Below are positions 7,398 to 15,961 of a stretch of 64,000 nucleotides of DNA, in pieces. The position numbers were made by a program, and so were the translations under genes. Each line of letters opens with the position of its first letter. Positions within the stretch are counted from its first letter, which is position 1. The notes below the pieces were generated by a model. It was not told the origin of the DNA. It saw only the letters and a list, made by a program, of their open reading frames with translations, and made no database searches. Where the stretch lies: the NCBI GenBank assembly GCA_963844395.1, contig CAWJNX010000002.1, forward strand, positions 1,302,001 to 1,366,000, written 5' to 3'. The stretch comes from VRUE01 sp963844395. GTDB lineage: Bacteria; Actinomycetota; Thermoleophilia; Solirubrobacterales; 70-9.

Positions 7398-8303
7398 CTA
7401 CAGCAGACTCTTCAACGCCCCATCGATATCCGTGTACCGAAACTCGTAGCCGAGATCGAGTGCCCGCCGCGGCATCACCCGCTGTCCGCCACGCAGCACG
7501 GCCCCGAACTCCCGGCCGAACATCAGGTCGAGCGTGATCCCTGGAACCGGAAGCACGGCCGGCCTGCCAAGCGCGCGGCCGAGGGCCTGTGACAGCTCGC
7601 GGTTGGTCACCGGGTTCGGCGCGGTCGCGTTGATCGTGCCGCTCACCTTGTCCTGGTCGAGCGCCCAGAGCAGGATTTCGATCTCGTCGTCGATGTGGAT
7701 CCACGACATGTACTGGTCGCCGCCGGCAAGTGGGCCGCCGACGCCCAGCTTGAAGGGGGGCAGCATCCGGCCGAGCAAACCGCCGCGCGGGTCGAGCACG
7801 TGGCCGGTGCGGACGACGACGAGGCGCACGCCGCTGCTCTCGACCTCGTGGGCGGCTTTCTCCCAGTCCTGCACGACCTCCGAGTCAAACCCCTCGCCGG
7901 GGTCGCTCGACTCGTCGACGATTGTCTCGCCGCGGTCGCCGTAGTAGCCAATCGCGGCCTGGCTGACCAGGACCTTCGGCTTGCGCTTCAGACCGGCGAT
8001 CGCCTGCACGAGGTTGTGGGTGGCCGTGCGGCGGCTCTCGACGATGCGGCGCTTCGCCTCGTCGGTCCAGCGCTGGTCGATCCGCTCGCCGAGCAGGTTG
8101 ACGACGCCGTTGACGCCATCGAAGGCCTCAGCCGGAGGGCGTTCCAGGTTCGGTTGCCAGGCGTGCCAGACGACACTCGGGTTGGTGCCGCGGGCCCGTT
8201 GCGGGTCGCGTGACATTCCAACCACCGAGTCGCCCCGCGCGAGCAGCGCGTCGCAGAGCGCCGAGCCGATGAAGCCGCTCGCGCCGGTGACCAGGACCTT
8301 CAC
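7398..8303 (-). CDS. NAD(P)-dependent epimerase, TIGR01777 (YfcH-like) family
   Basis: A 301-residue extended short-chain dehydrogenase-like protein. The N-terminal Rossmann motif is TGASGFIGSAL (about 6-16). It also has the family motifs NLLGERIDQRWT, SRRTATHNLV, SAAIGYYGD-type SQAAIGYYGDRG, and WIHIDD toward the C-terminus, with a DUF1731-like end (RALDLGYEFRY). Family members are of unknown biochemical role. The start lies 4 nt from the malic enzyme stop on the same strand, so the two are probably co-transcribed. Confidence 0.9.
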   Translation of the reverse strand: MKVLVTGASGFIGSALCDALLARGDSVVGMSRDPQRARGTNPSVVWHAWQPNLERPPAEAFDGVNGVVNLLGERIDQRWTDEAKRRIVESRRTATHNLVQAIAGLKRKPKVLVSQAAIGYYGDRGETIVDESSDPGEGFDSEVVQDWEKAAHEVESSGVRLVVVRTGHVLDPRGGLLGRMLPPFKLGVGGPLAGGDQYMSWIHIDDEIEILLWALDQDKVSGTINATAPNPVTNRELSQALGRALGRPAVLPVPGITLDLMFGREFGAVLRGGQRVMPRRALDLGYEFRYTDIDGALKSLL

Positions 8304-8306
8304 CCC

Positions 8307-9763
8307 TCAGCTGACCTCCACCGTGGAGAAGGTGCCGGTCTCCTCGCTGAAGCGGGCGATCCCCTCGCGCTTGGCCTCCTCGACCACCGCTTTGGCAACC
8401 TTCGGCGCCACCTCGCGGTTGAAGACGCTGGGGATGATGTAGTCCTCGGAGAGGTCGTCGTCGGTGACGGTTTCGGCGATCCCGTGGGCGGCGGCGAGCT
8501 TCATCTCCTCGGTGATCTCGGGCGCGCCGGCGTCGAGGGCACCGCGGAAGATCCCGGGGAAGCAGAGCACGTTGTTGATCTGATTCGGGTAATCGGAGCG
8601 GCCGGTGGCCATGATCCGCACGTGGGGAGCCGCGTCCTCGGGCATCACCTCGGGATTGGGATTGGCCATCGCAAAGACGATCGCCTCGTCGTTCATCTTG
8701 CCGAGCGCGTCTGGCGGGATGATCCCCGGTCCGGAGAGACCGATGAAGAGATCCATGCCCTCGATCACGTCGGCTGGCTCGCCGAGCAGCTTGTCGGGGT
8801 TGGAGCTTTCCGAGTACCAGCGCTTGATGCCGCTCATCTCACCCGACTCGTAGTCCTCACGGGTGGTGGAGAGGGCGCCGCGCCGGTCGCAGCCGACCAC
8901 ATGGGTGACGCCGGAGGCGAGCATCATCTTGGTCACCGCTACCCCCGCCGCGCCGAGGCCAACCACCAGCACCCGCAGCTGCTCGATCGGCTTGCCGACG
9001 ATCTTGAGGGCGTTGAAGAGCGCTGCCATCGTCACCACCGCGGTGCCGTGCTGGTCGTCGTGGAAGACGGGGATGTCGAGTGCCTTCTTGAGCCGATCCT
9101 CGATTTCGAAGCAGCGTGGCGCCGAGATGTCCTCAAGGTTGATGCCGCCGAAGGTGGGCGCGATCAGTTCCACTGCCTTGACGATCTCGTCGGCGTCCTG
9201 CGTGGCGAGGCAGATCGGGAAGGCGTCGACCGCTGCGAACTCCTTGAACAGCATCGCCTTGCCCTCCATCACCGGCATCGCCGCCTCCGGCCCGATGTTG
9301 CCGAGGCCGAGCACGGCGGAGCCGTCGGATACCACCGCGACGGTGTTCTTCTTGATCGTGTACTCGAAGGCCTTGGCGCGGTCGGCGTAGATGTCTTCGC
9401 AGACCCGCGCGACGCCGGGCGTATACGCCATCGAGAGGTCGTCGCGGGTCTTCAGCGGGTACTTGTTCTCCATCTCGATCTTGCCGCCGCGATGCATCTG
9501 CAGGGTGCGGTCGACGTAGTCGAGCACCTTGGCGCCGCGGGTCGAGCCGATCGCCCGCAGTATCCGCTCCCAGTGCGGCCGGTCCTGAGCGTCGATCGTG
9601 AACTCGCGCACCCGTTTGCCCTCGCTGCCGGCCCCGGGCACCAGGTGACCCCCTGCAGCTGTCCGCCCGCCTCGGCGATCACCGCCGTCAACTTGCCCAG
9701 GGGCTCCTGCCGGGCATCGAGCTCGACCCGGATCGTGACGCTGTACTGAGCGCTGACGGCCAT
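8307..9763 (-). CDS. NAD(P)-dependent malic enzyme with N-terminal ACT domain (frameshift)
   Basis: Oxidative decarboxylation of malate to pyruvate. An ACT-like regulatory segment opens at ATG 9763 (MAVSAQYSVTIRVEL). The frame is lost near 9646-9652 and resumes as VPGAGSEGKRVREF in the frame ending at 8307; restoring one missing base joins them. The catalytic part shows YTPGVA, the NAD-binding region VLVVGLGAAGVAV, the metal site FHDDQHGTA, and AMANPNPEV. It is the short bacterial type (about 430 residues plus ACT) without a phosphotransacetylase domain. The frameshift is probably a sequence error because both sides are well conserved. Confidence 0.88.
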
Positions 9764-9864
9764 CCGGCGGCTATCGAATCAGATTCGCGGTCTGCGGCCG
9801 CCCACGCCCACGCATGCACTCATATGCTGCCGTTTGCAAACGATCACGGTATGAAGGAGAAACT

Positions 9865-10356
9865 GTGCGGGTCTTGGCAGGTGTGGTCATCTTTTGCGTC
9901 GTGCTGGTCGGGGCGGGCTGTGGGTCTGGCTCGGACACCAGCAGCGAACAGGAAGCTCGACAGGCTGCGCGCCAGGCAAGGGTTGCGGCAGAACGGCGCC
10001 GGGAACAGCGCCTTGCTCGCGAAGCGCGCCGGGCAGAAGCGCGGGAGCGGAGGCAAGCCGCGCGGCGAACGGCGAGGCGTGAGGCAGCTCGACGGCAGGT
10101 GCGGCAAGAAGCCGCCCAGGTCGAAACGGAAAAACGGGAAGCGATCGAAGCCGAAGAAGCCGAAGAAGGGGAATCGGAAGCCAGCGAATGCGATCCGAGC
10201 TACAGCGGCGCCTGCCTCGATCCGTACGCCTCTGATTACGACTGCGAAGGTGGCAGCGGCGATGGTCCCGAGTACACCGGCCCGGTCGCAGTGGTTGGAG
10301 AAGACCATTACGGCCTTGACGCCGACAGCGACGGCTATGCCTGCGAGTTAGGCTAA
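9865..10356 (+). CDS. Lipoprotein with Arg/Ala coiled coil and Excalibur-like C-terminus
   Basis: GTG 9865 is chosen for its Shine-Dalgarno (GAAGGAG, 5 nt spacing), giving 163 residues. A signal sequence ends in a lipobox (VGAGC). Residues about 30-100 form a highly charged Arg/Glu/Ala-rich helix, probably a coiled coil that could lie along the wall or membrane. The C-terminus carries Cys pairs and an acidic loop of Excalibur type (DADSDGYACE), a presumed calcium-binding fold of cell-surface proteins. Domain assignment is from the motif; the role is unknown. Confidence 0.7.
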   Translation: MRVLAGVVIFCVVLVGAGCGSGSDTSSEQEARQAARQARVAAERRREQRLAREARRAEARERRQAARRTARREAARRQVRQEAAQVETEKREAIEAEEAEEGESEASECDPSYSGACLDPYASDYDCEGGSGDGPEYTGPVAVVGEDHYGLDADSDGYACELG

Positions 10357-10411
10357 TCCGAGGCGCCATGCCGGGGACAACGGCCGTGTGCGACGCCCTG
10401 CGCACGAGCCC

Positions 10412-10417
10412 TAACAT
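10412..10417 (+). promoter_or_regulatory. -10 element (TAACAT) for leaderless methyltransferase gene
   Basis: TAACAT ends 9 nt before ATG 10427; no Shine-Dalgarno is visible. Confidence 0.4.
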
Positions 10418-10426
10418 CCGCGCAGC

Positions 10427-11041
10427 ATGGCAACTGCGGCACTCGTTCTCTACGGGGTCACTCTGACGCTCACCTTCGGAGTGCGGATCGCCTTGCAGGT
10501 GCGCCGCACGGGGTCAACGGGCGTTCACGGTGTCGCCCGCGGCGCCGGTCCGCTCGAGTGGTTCGCCGGCGCTCTTTTCATTGCCGGTCTGGCGACCGGC
10601 GCTGCTGCGCCGGCTCTCGCCTTACTGGACGTCGTCGAGCCGATCCCGGCACTGGACGGCACGGCAGGGCACACGATAGGCGTCGTGCTCGCCGCCGGCG
10701 GGATCGTCCTCACCTTCCTCGCCCAGCTCGCGATGGGCGATGCCTGGCGGATCGGCGTCGATCCCGAGGAGCACACGCAGCTCGTTACCGACGGCCCCTT
10801 CAAGCTCGTCCGCAACCCGATCTACAGCGCGATGTTCCCGACCGTGCTCGGCCTCGTCCTGATGGTTCCGAGCGTCATCGCCATCGGCGGCCTGTTCGCC
10901 TTGGCGATCGGCCTCGAGCTGCAGGTGAGGCTGGTCGAGGAGCCACATCTTCTGCGCACTCACGGTGACGAATACGCCGACTACGCGGCCAGTGTCGGCC
11001 GCTTCGCACCCGGACTGGGGACCTTGCATGGCGTTCGATGA
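10427..11041 (+). CDS. Isoprenylcysteine carboxyl methyltransferase-family membrane protein
   Basis: A 204-residue integral membrane protein with about five hydrophobic segments. The C-terminal half has the ICMT/PEMT-like SAM-binding signature: EEHTQLVTDGPF, LVRNPIYSAMF, and EEPHLLRTHGDEYADYAASVGRF. Bacterial members methylate unknown small lipophilic or isoprenoid substrates. The stop codon is followed in the same frame by a DUF559 remnant. Confidence 0.82.
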   Translation: MATAALVLYGVTLTLTFGVRIALQVRRTGSTGVHGVARGAGPLEWFAGALFIAGLATGAAAPALALLDVVEPIPALDGTAGHTIGVVLAAGGIVLTFLAQLAMGDAWRIGVDPEEHTQLVTDGPFKLVRNPIYSAMFPTVLGLVLMVPSVIAIGGLFALAIGLELQVRLVEEPHLLRTHGDEYADYAASVGRFAPGLGTLHGVR

Positions 11042-11260
11042 AGCCCTTGCCGCAGTCGCCGTCTGGTCGTTGAAACCGACAGCTACCGCTACCACCGCGG
11101 CCGCGTCGCCTTCGAAGACGACCGGGAGCGGGACCTACGGCTGCGGGCACTGGGCTTCGACGTCATGCGGGTCTCCGAAAAGCAAGTGAACGAAGACCCG
11201 GATACCGTCGCGGAGGTCGTGGCCGCTGCCCTTAGAGTTGGCGCCGATGCCCGCCAGTGA
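11042..11260 (+). pseudogene. Remnant of a DUF559 (endonuclease-like) gene
   Basis: About 72 codons with no start, lying directly after the stop of the preceding gene in the same frame. The translation carries the end of a DUF559/very-short-patch-repair-like domain: RLVVETDSYRYHRG, AFEDDRERDLRLRALGF and VMRVSEKQV. The N-terminal regulator domain and the first half of the nuclease domain are missing. It overlaps the start of polA by 14 nt. A second relic of the same family is at 23624-24019. Confidence 0.7.
11233..11238 (+). promoter_or_regulatory. -10 element (TAGAGT) for leaderless polA
   Basis: TAGAGT ends 8 nt before the polA ATG at 11247. It lies inside the DUF559 remnant. Confidence 0.45.
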
Positions 11261-13922
11261 GAAGACTGAGGCGAAAGCTACGAAAGCGAGCGCCGGCGAC
11301 GCTGGCGAGCTCTTCCTGATCGACGGCAACTCGCTGGCCTATCGGGCGTTCTTTGCGCTGCCGGAGTCGATCGGGACCAGCGACGGGCGGCCTACCAATG
11401 CGATCTACGGGCTTGCCTCGATGATGGTCAAAATCATCGTTGAGCACCGGCCGGCCGGTGTTGTGGTCGCCTGGGACGCGGGAATGTCGGGGCGGGAGAA
11501 GACCTACGACCTCTACAAGGCCCAACGGCCGCCGCGGCCCGATCTGCTGCGCGAGCAGTGGCCGCATCTGATGCCGCTGGTGGAGGCATTCGGCTACGCC
11601 AACGTCAAGGTCGCGGGCTACGAGGCCGACGACGTGATCGGGACGCTGGCGCGGCGCGCCCACGAGCAGGGAATCCCGGTGATGGTCGTCTCCGGCGACC
11701 GTGACGTCTACCAGCTGGTCGGCGACGGGATCCGGGTGATGACGACCTCGCGCGGCGTTACCGACACCAAGATCTACGACCACGATGGGGTGATCGAGCG
11801 CTACGGCGTGCCGCCTGAGCTGGTCACCGACCTAATCGGCCTCAAAGGCGACACCTCCGACAACATCCCCGGCGTCCCCGGGATCGGCGACAAGACTGCG
11901 GCCCAACTGCTGCAGGAGTTCGGCACGCTGGAGGAGGTGCTGGCCAGCGTCGACAAGATCTCCGGCGCGAAACGCAAACAGAACCTGGTCGAGCACGCCG
12001 ACGACGCCCGCATTTCTAAGCAGCTGGCGACGCTCGACTGCGAGATCGAGACCGGGATCGACCTCGACGAGGTGATGGCGATGCGGCCCGATCGCGGGGT
12101 GCTGCGCGAGTTCATGCGCGAGTTCGAGCTGCGGGCCGTGATGGAGCGCCTCGAAGAGGGGCTACCGGAGGGCGAGGCGGTGCCGGGACGCAGCGTCGAG
12201 ACCGAGCTGGAGGTCGAGGCCGTGGAGGGGACGCCGGCCGATCTCGACGAGGGACCGGCGGCCGTGGCGATAGACGGCGAGCGCTGGGCTGCCGCGGACG
12301 GCGAGCGCGTCATCAAGGGCGCCGCGACGCTAGACGACCTGGCGCAGGCTCTCGCGGCGAGGCCGCTGGTCGCCCATGACGCCAAGTCGCTCGGCGGCGG
12401 CCGTCACGGCGTGCTCGCGGCGGCGGTGCGTCAGGGCCTCGAGCTGGAACTGGCCCACGACACGATGCTCGCCGCCTACCTGCTGGAGCCGCAGAGACGC
12501 AGCTACGAGCTGGTCGAGCTGGCCGCCGACGCGGGCATCGGCCTGGCCGAATCCGCGGCCGCCGTCGAGAGCGCCGATGGTGACGACGACGGTCAGCTCT
12601 CGCTCGGCGAGGAGGTCGAGGCCGGTCTCGACCCCGCAGAGGAAGCCCGCCTCGTCGCTGCGCTGGCCGATGCGCAGCGCCCGCGCCTCGAGCAGCTGGA
12701 GCTGGAGTCGCTGCTGGGCGACGTGGAGTTGCCGCTGGTCCACGTCCTCGCCGCGATGGAGCGCGAGGGGCTGAAGCTCGACCACGTGCGATTGGCTGAG
12801 GTCGGCGCCGGCTTCGGCGAGCGGATCGCCACGCTCGAGAAGGAGATCTTCGAGCTGGCAGAGGAGGAGTTCACGATCGGCTCGCCGCAGCAGGTCGGCC
12901 GCGTCCTCTTCGAGAAGCTGGAACTGACCCGCAAGCGGCGCGGCAAAACGGGGTTCTCGACCGACGCTCGCGTCCTCGCCCAGATCCGCGACGAGCACCC
13001 GATCGTCGAGAAGATCGAGCAATGGCGCGAGCTGACCAAGCTCAAGAACACCTACCTCGACTCCCTGCCGGATCTGATCGACCCGACCACCGACCGCGTT
13101 CACACGACCTTCAACCAGGCTTCCACGACCACCGGCCGCCTCTCCAGCACCAACCCCAACCTGCAGAACATCCCGATCCGCACCGAGATCGGCCGGCCCG
13201 TCCGCGCCTGCTTCGTCGCCGAGCGCGGCGCCCGCCTCCTCTCCGCCGACTACAGCCAGGTCGAGCTGCGCGTGCTCGCCCAGGTCGCCGAGGAGGAGGT
13301 GCTGAAAGAGATCTTCCGCGCCGGCGAAGACGTCCATGCCGCCACCGCCGCCGAGGTCTTCGAGATCGATCGCGACGAGGTCGACGTCGGCCAGCGCTCG
13401 AAGGCGAAGATGGTCAACTTCGGGATCGTCTACGGCCTGACCGGATTCGGCCTCGCCGACCGCCTCAACATCCCCCGCAAAGAGGGCGAGGAATTCGTCG
13501 CCCGCTACCTGGAGCGCTTCCCAGCCGTGCGCGCCTTCCGCGAGGAGACGATCGAGCGCGCCCAGGAGGAGGGCTTCGTGAAGACGCTGATGGGACGTCG
13601 CCGCTCGATCCCGGAGCTGCGCTCGGGCAATCCGAACACGCGGCGGCTGGGCGAGCGCCTTGCCGTCAACACCGTGATCCAGGGGACCGCGGCCGACATC
13701 ATCAAGGTGGCGATGGTGCGCTGCCACAACGCCCTGCGCGAGGCCGGGACGGAGACGAAACTCGTCCTCCAGATCCACGACGAGTTGCTGTTCGAGGGGC
13801 CGCCGGACGAGATGGATGCCGCGACCGAGCTTGTGCGACGCGAGATGTGCGCTGCCTATCCGCTTGATCCCTCGCTGGAGGTTGACATCGGGATCGGCGA
13901 GGACTGGCTGGATGCCAAGTAG
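11247..13922 (+). CDS. polA: DNA polymerase I
   Basis: Replication and repair polymerase, 891 residues. It has an N-terminal 5'-nuclease domain (LFLIDGNSLAYRAF; helix-hairpin-helix GIGDKTAAQLL), a middle domain (about 300-480) and a C-terminal polymerase domain. Motif A is SADYSQVELRVLA, the O-helix is RSKAKMVNFGIVYG and motif C is QIHDELLFEG. The middle domain lacks the DxE exonuclease motif (VAIDGERWAA at its expected site), so the 3'-5' proofreading site is degenerate, as in many actinobacterial and Thermus enzymes. ATG 11247 is preferred to TTG 11238 because of the -10 spacing. Confidence 0.96.
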   Translation: MPASEKTEAKATKASAGDAGELFLIDGNSLAYRAFFALPESIGTSDGRPTNAIYGLASMMVKIIVEHRPAGVVVAWDAGMSGREKTYDLYKAQRPPRPDLLREQWPHLMPLVEAFGYANVKVAGYEADDVIGTLARRAHEQGIPVMVVSGDRDVYQLVGDGIRVMTTSRGVTDTKIYDHDGVIERYGVPPELVTDLIGLKGDTSDNIPGVPGIGDKTAAQLLQEFGTLEEVLASVDKISGAKRKQNLVEHADDARISKQLATLDCEIETGIDLDEVMAMRPDRGVLREFMREFELRAVMERLEEGLPEGEAVPGRSVETELEVEAVEGTPADLDEGPAAVAIDGERWAAADGERVIKGAATLDDLAQALAARPLVAHDAKSLGGGRHGVLAAAVRQGLELELAHDTMLAAYLLEPQRRSYELVELAADAGIGLAESAAAVESADGDDDGQLSLGEEVEAGLDPAEEARLVAALADAQRPRLEQLELESLLGDVELPLVHVLAAMEREGLKLDHVRLAEVGAGFGERIATLEKEIFELAEEEFTIGSPQQVGRVLFEKLELTRKRRGKTGFSTDARVLAQIRDEHPIVEKIEQWRELTKLKNTYLDSLPDLIDPTTDRVHTTFNQASTTTGRLSSTNPNLQNIPIRTEIGRPVRACFVAERGARLLSADYSQVELRVLAQVAEEEVLKEIFRAGEDVHAATAAEVFEIDRDEVDVGQRSKAKMVNFGIVYGLTGFGLADRLNIPRKEGEEFVARYLERFPAVRAFREETIERAQEEGFVKTLMGRRRSIPELRSGNPNTRRLGERLAVNTVIQGTAADIIKVAMVRCHNALREAGTETKLVLQIHDELLFEGPPDEMDAATELVRREMCAAYPLDPSLEVDIGIGEDWLDAK

Positions 13923-13931
13923 CGTCGCGCT

Positions 13932-14179
13932 TCAGTTGTCGTCGCTATCGAGCTCGTAGGTGGGCTCAGAGCCGGAGCCCGGGCCGGAGCCTTCACTGCC
14001 GCTGGAGCCGCTGTCGCCCGACGTGGAGCTGCCTGCCGGGCCGTAGCGGCGCGAACGATCTCCTCGAAGGCGGCCTCGTAGCCTTCCCGCACCAGTCTCA
14101 CCAGGCGCCGATCCGACTGCGTTCGCAGCGTCGGGCCGGCAATCAGGCGTGAGGCGAGTCCGTGGACGGGCGGTGGCAT
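13932..14179 (-). pseudogene. Relic of an RNA polymerase sigma factor (N-terminus joined to Ser/Gly tail)
   Basis: From ATG 14179 the minus strand encodes a short leader and then a segment like sigma region 1.2/2.1 of Thermoleophilia ECF-type factors (LRTQSDRRLVRLVREGYEAAFEEIV). Near 14048 the frame shifts and continues RYGPAG into a Ser/Gly/Glu-rich tail ending in TYELDSDDN. All of sigma regions 2.2-4 are missing. The simplest reading is an internal deletion plus a frameshift. The sigma assignment rests on this one segment. The rest of the polA-DMT gap, 14180-14340, shows no gene. Confidence 0.5.
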
Positions 14180-14340
14180 TGTCGTTCGGAGTCCTTCGGT
14201 ACTGATATGACAGCAAGCGCCGCACATCGGCGAGTTCGTCTTTCGTTGCGATATTCGAGACGAAACGCGAACTCAGAGCCGTTGACGGTCGGTTCTCAAA
14301 CCCATGATTACGGCGAAGATCACGCGGAGAGGGGCGCGCC

Positions 14341-14779
14341 TTGGATAGGGGGCTGGCGATCGTCCTGACCGCCGTCGCCGGTGGGCTGATCGCCCTGCAA
14401 GCACCGATCAACGCCGAACTGGGCAAGGCGACCGGCAACATCGCCGCGGCGCTGGTCTCGTTCGTGATCGGGACGGTCGCCCTCGCCGCCATCGTCGTGC
14501 TCAGCGGCAAGGCCGGCGGGCTCGCCTCGACCTTCGACGTCAGCTGGTACTACCTGCTCGGCGGCCTGCTGGGCGCCATCTATGTCGCCAACGCGCTGAT
14601 CGCGGTCTCGGTGATCGGGGCCGGAGGCGTCGCGGCGCTGACGGTCGCCGGCCAGCTGGCGGCGTCGGTCGCGATCGACCGCCTCGGCCTATTCGGCCTC
14701 GACGAGGTCCCTTTCGACGCCCGAGCGATTGCTCGGTGTCGCGCTGCTGTTCGTCGGTACCGTGCTCGTCGTGCGCTGA
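14341..14779 (+). CDS. DMT-family transporter, YdcZ (DUF606) type (frameshift)
   Basis: A small membrane protein of about 145 residues with five hydrophobic helices. It opens at TTG 14341 (LAIVLTAVAGGLIALQAPINAELG) and has the helix-loop pattern of the YdcZ half-size drug/metabolite transporters. Near 14721 one extra C breaks the frame. In the corrected frame the last helix is ERLLGVALLFVGTVLVVR with stop TGA at 14777-14779, as the family expects. The 3' half overlaps the C-terminal coding part of the opposite-strand flavoprotein. Confidence 0.7.
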
Positions 14780-15889
14780 TAGAGCCGTCAGGTCGGGCGG
14801 TGCGATCCGCAGGTAGTGGTCGAAAGACCAGTTGACGATTCGCTTCGCGCCGAGCAGGCGGATCAACCGCGCCAGCAGCCGCGGCGGGATCCTTGGCACC
14901 AGGCGCTGGGCGCGCAGCATCCAGCGGAACTTCCACTCGTGACGATCGTGGAACTCGGCGTAGTGGGTGGCGGCCGCCTCGCGGTCCTGGCGCCCCTCGA
15001 CAACCTCGCGCAGCTCGCGGCCCAGCGCGACGCCGAAATAGAGCGCGGTCCGGATCCCCTCGGCCGTGAGGGGCAGGCAGTGCCCGGCCGAGTCACCGGC
15101 GAAGAAGACGCCGCCCTCGGTCGCGCGGCGCAGCTCGTGGGGGATCCAGTTGCCCTGGTAGCGGACCCGGTCGCGCTTTAGGTCCTCGGCGAGCAGCTCG
15201 GTCGTCGCGCGGACGTGGAAGCGGGGGTCGAAGGAGCCGACGCCGATCCGCAGCTCCTCGCCGGCCGGGAACGACCAGCCGTAGCCGGCGGGGACGTAGC
15301 GACGGTCGATCCACACCTCGAGGTCCTCGCCGCTGCCGTCGGGGTGCACCTCCAGGCCGCGCGAGAGCGGCGCGTCGGGGGGCTGGAAGCCGTCGCCGGC
15401 AGCGAGCACCCGGCGCCAGCCAAGTGCGTCGACGACGAGCGGCGCCGAGAGGACTCCCCGGTCGGTGTCTACGGCGATTGCCCCGTCGCCGTTCGCCGCC
15501 GTCGCCCGGCCATTCACCTTGGCGGTTTCGAAGCGAGCGTCGCAATCGTGCCAGAGCAGCTGGCAGAGCTCGCGGTAGTCGAAGGTCGAGAAGCTCCAGG
15601 GCAGGCGGTAGCGCTGGCTGCCGTGGGGGGTGTGGATCAGCAGTGAGTCGAAGCGCTGGCGCTCGGCCGCCATCAGCCCGGTTGCGCGCAGCCACCCGGT
15701 GGGGATGCCGCAGGCCGAGGTCTGTCGCTCGCCGATCTCGTAGCGGTCGAGGATCATCACGTCGGCGCCGCACCCGGCCAGCTCGCGGGCCACGGCGAGG
15801 CCGGCGAAGCTGGCGCCGCAGATCAGGACGTCGTAACTTCCGTCCAGGGGCGTCCGCTCGTCGCCACGCTTGGTCGCTCTGACCGGCAC
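14540..15889 (-). CDS. FAD-dependent oxidoreductase, geranylgeranyl-reductase-like
   Basis: Flavoprotein of the GGR/UbiH-like group. The dinucleotide-binding motif is VLICGASFAGLAVARELAG near the N-terminus, then a DR-containing strand (ILDRYEIG). The second FAD motif is FFAGDSAGHCLPLTAEGIRTAL. Probable role: reduction or oxidation of an isoprenoid or quinone-type lipid. The GTG at 15889 is chosen because TACTCT lies 7 nt before it; an in-frame ATG at 15913 is the alternative. The conserved fold ends near FDHYLRIAPPDL. The remaining 80 or so residues are Arg/Pro-rich and run antisense through the DMT gene, so the natural C-terminus is uncertain. Confidence 0.8.
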   Translation of the reverse strand: MPVRATKRGDERTPLDGSYDVLICGASFAGLAVARELAGCGADVMILDRYEIGERQTSACGIPTGWLRATGLMAAERQRFDSLLIHTPHGSQRYRLPWSFSTFDYRELCQLLWHDCDARFETAKVNGRATAANGDGAIAVDTDRGVLSAPLVVDALGWRRVLAAGDGFQPPDAPLSRGLEVHPDGSGEDLEVWIDRRYVPAGYGWSFPAGEELRIGVGSFDPRFHVRATTELLAEDLKRDRVRYQGNWIPHELRRATEGGVFFAGDSAGHCLPLTAEGIRTALYFGVALGRELREVVEGRQDREAAATHYAEFHDRHEWKFRWMLRAQRLVPRIPPRLLARLIRLLGAKRIVNWSFDHYLRIAPPDLTALSAHDEHGTDEQQRDTEQSLGRRKGPRRGRIGRGGRSRPTPPAGRRPSAPRRLRPRSPRPRSARWRHRWRPAGRRAGSTS

Positions 15890-15896
15890 GGGTAGC

Positions 15897-15902
15897 AGAG
15901 TA
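15897..15902 (-). promoter_or_regulatory. -10 element (TACTCT, minus strand) for the flavoprotein
   Basis: TACTCT on the minus strand ends 7 nt before GTG 15889, the leaderless spacing. It is divergent from the rpsA start at 15962. Confidence 0.45.
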
Positions 15903-15961
15903 TCCGCCGCCACGCCTGGACGCGGAAGCGAATGTTTCTGCCATTATTCGCCGCTGTGTCC

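Noticed and set aside
8484..9749. 421-codon ORF opposite the malic enzyme
   Set aside because: His/Asp/Gly-rich shadow without conserved motifs; the minus-strand malic enzyme explains the region.
12330..13778. 482-codon antisense ORF inside polA
   Set aside because: No family motif; typical antisense open frame of GC-rich DNA.
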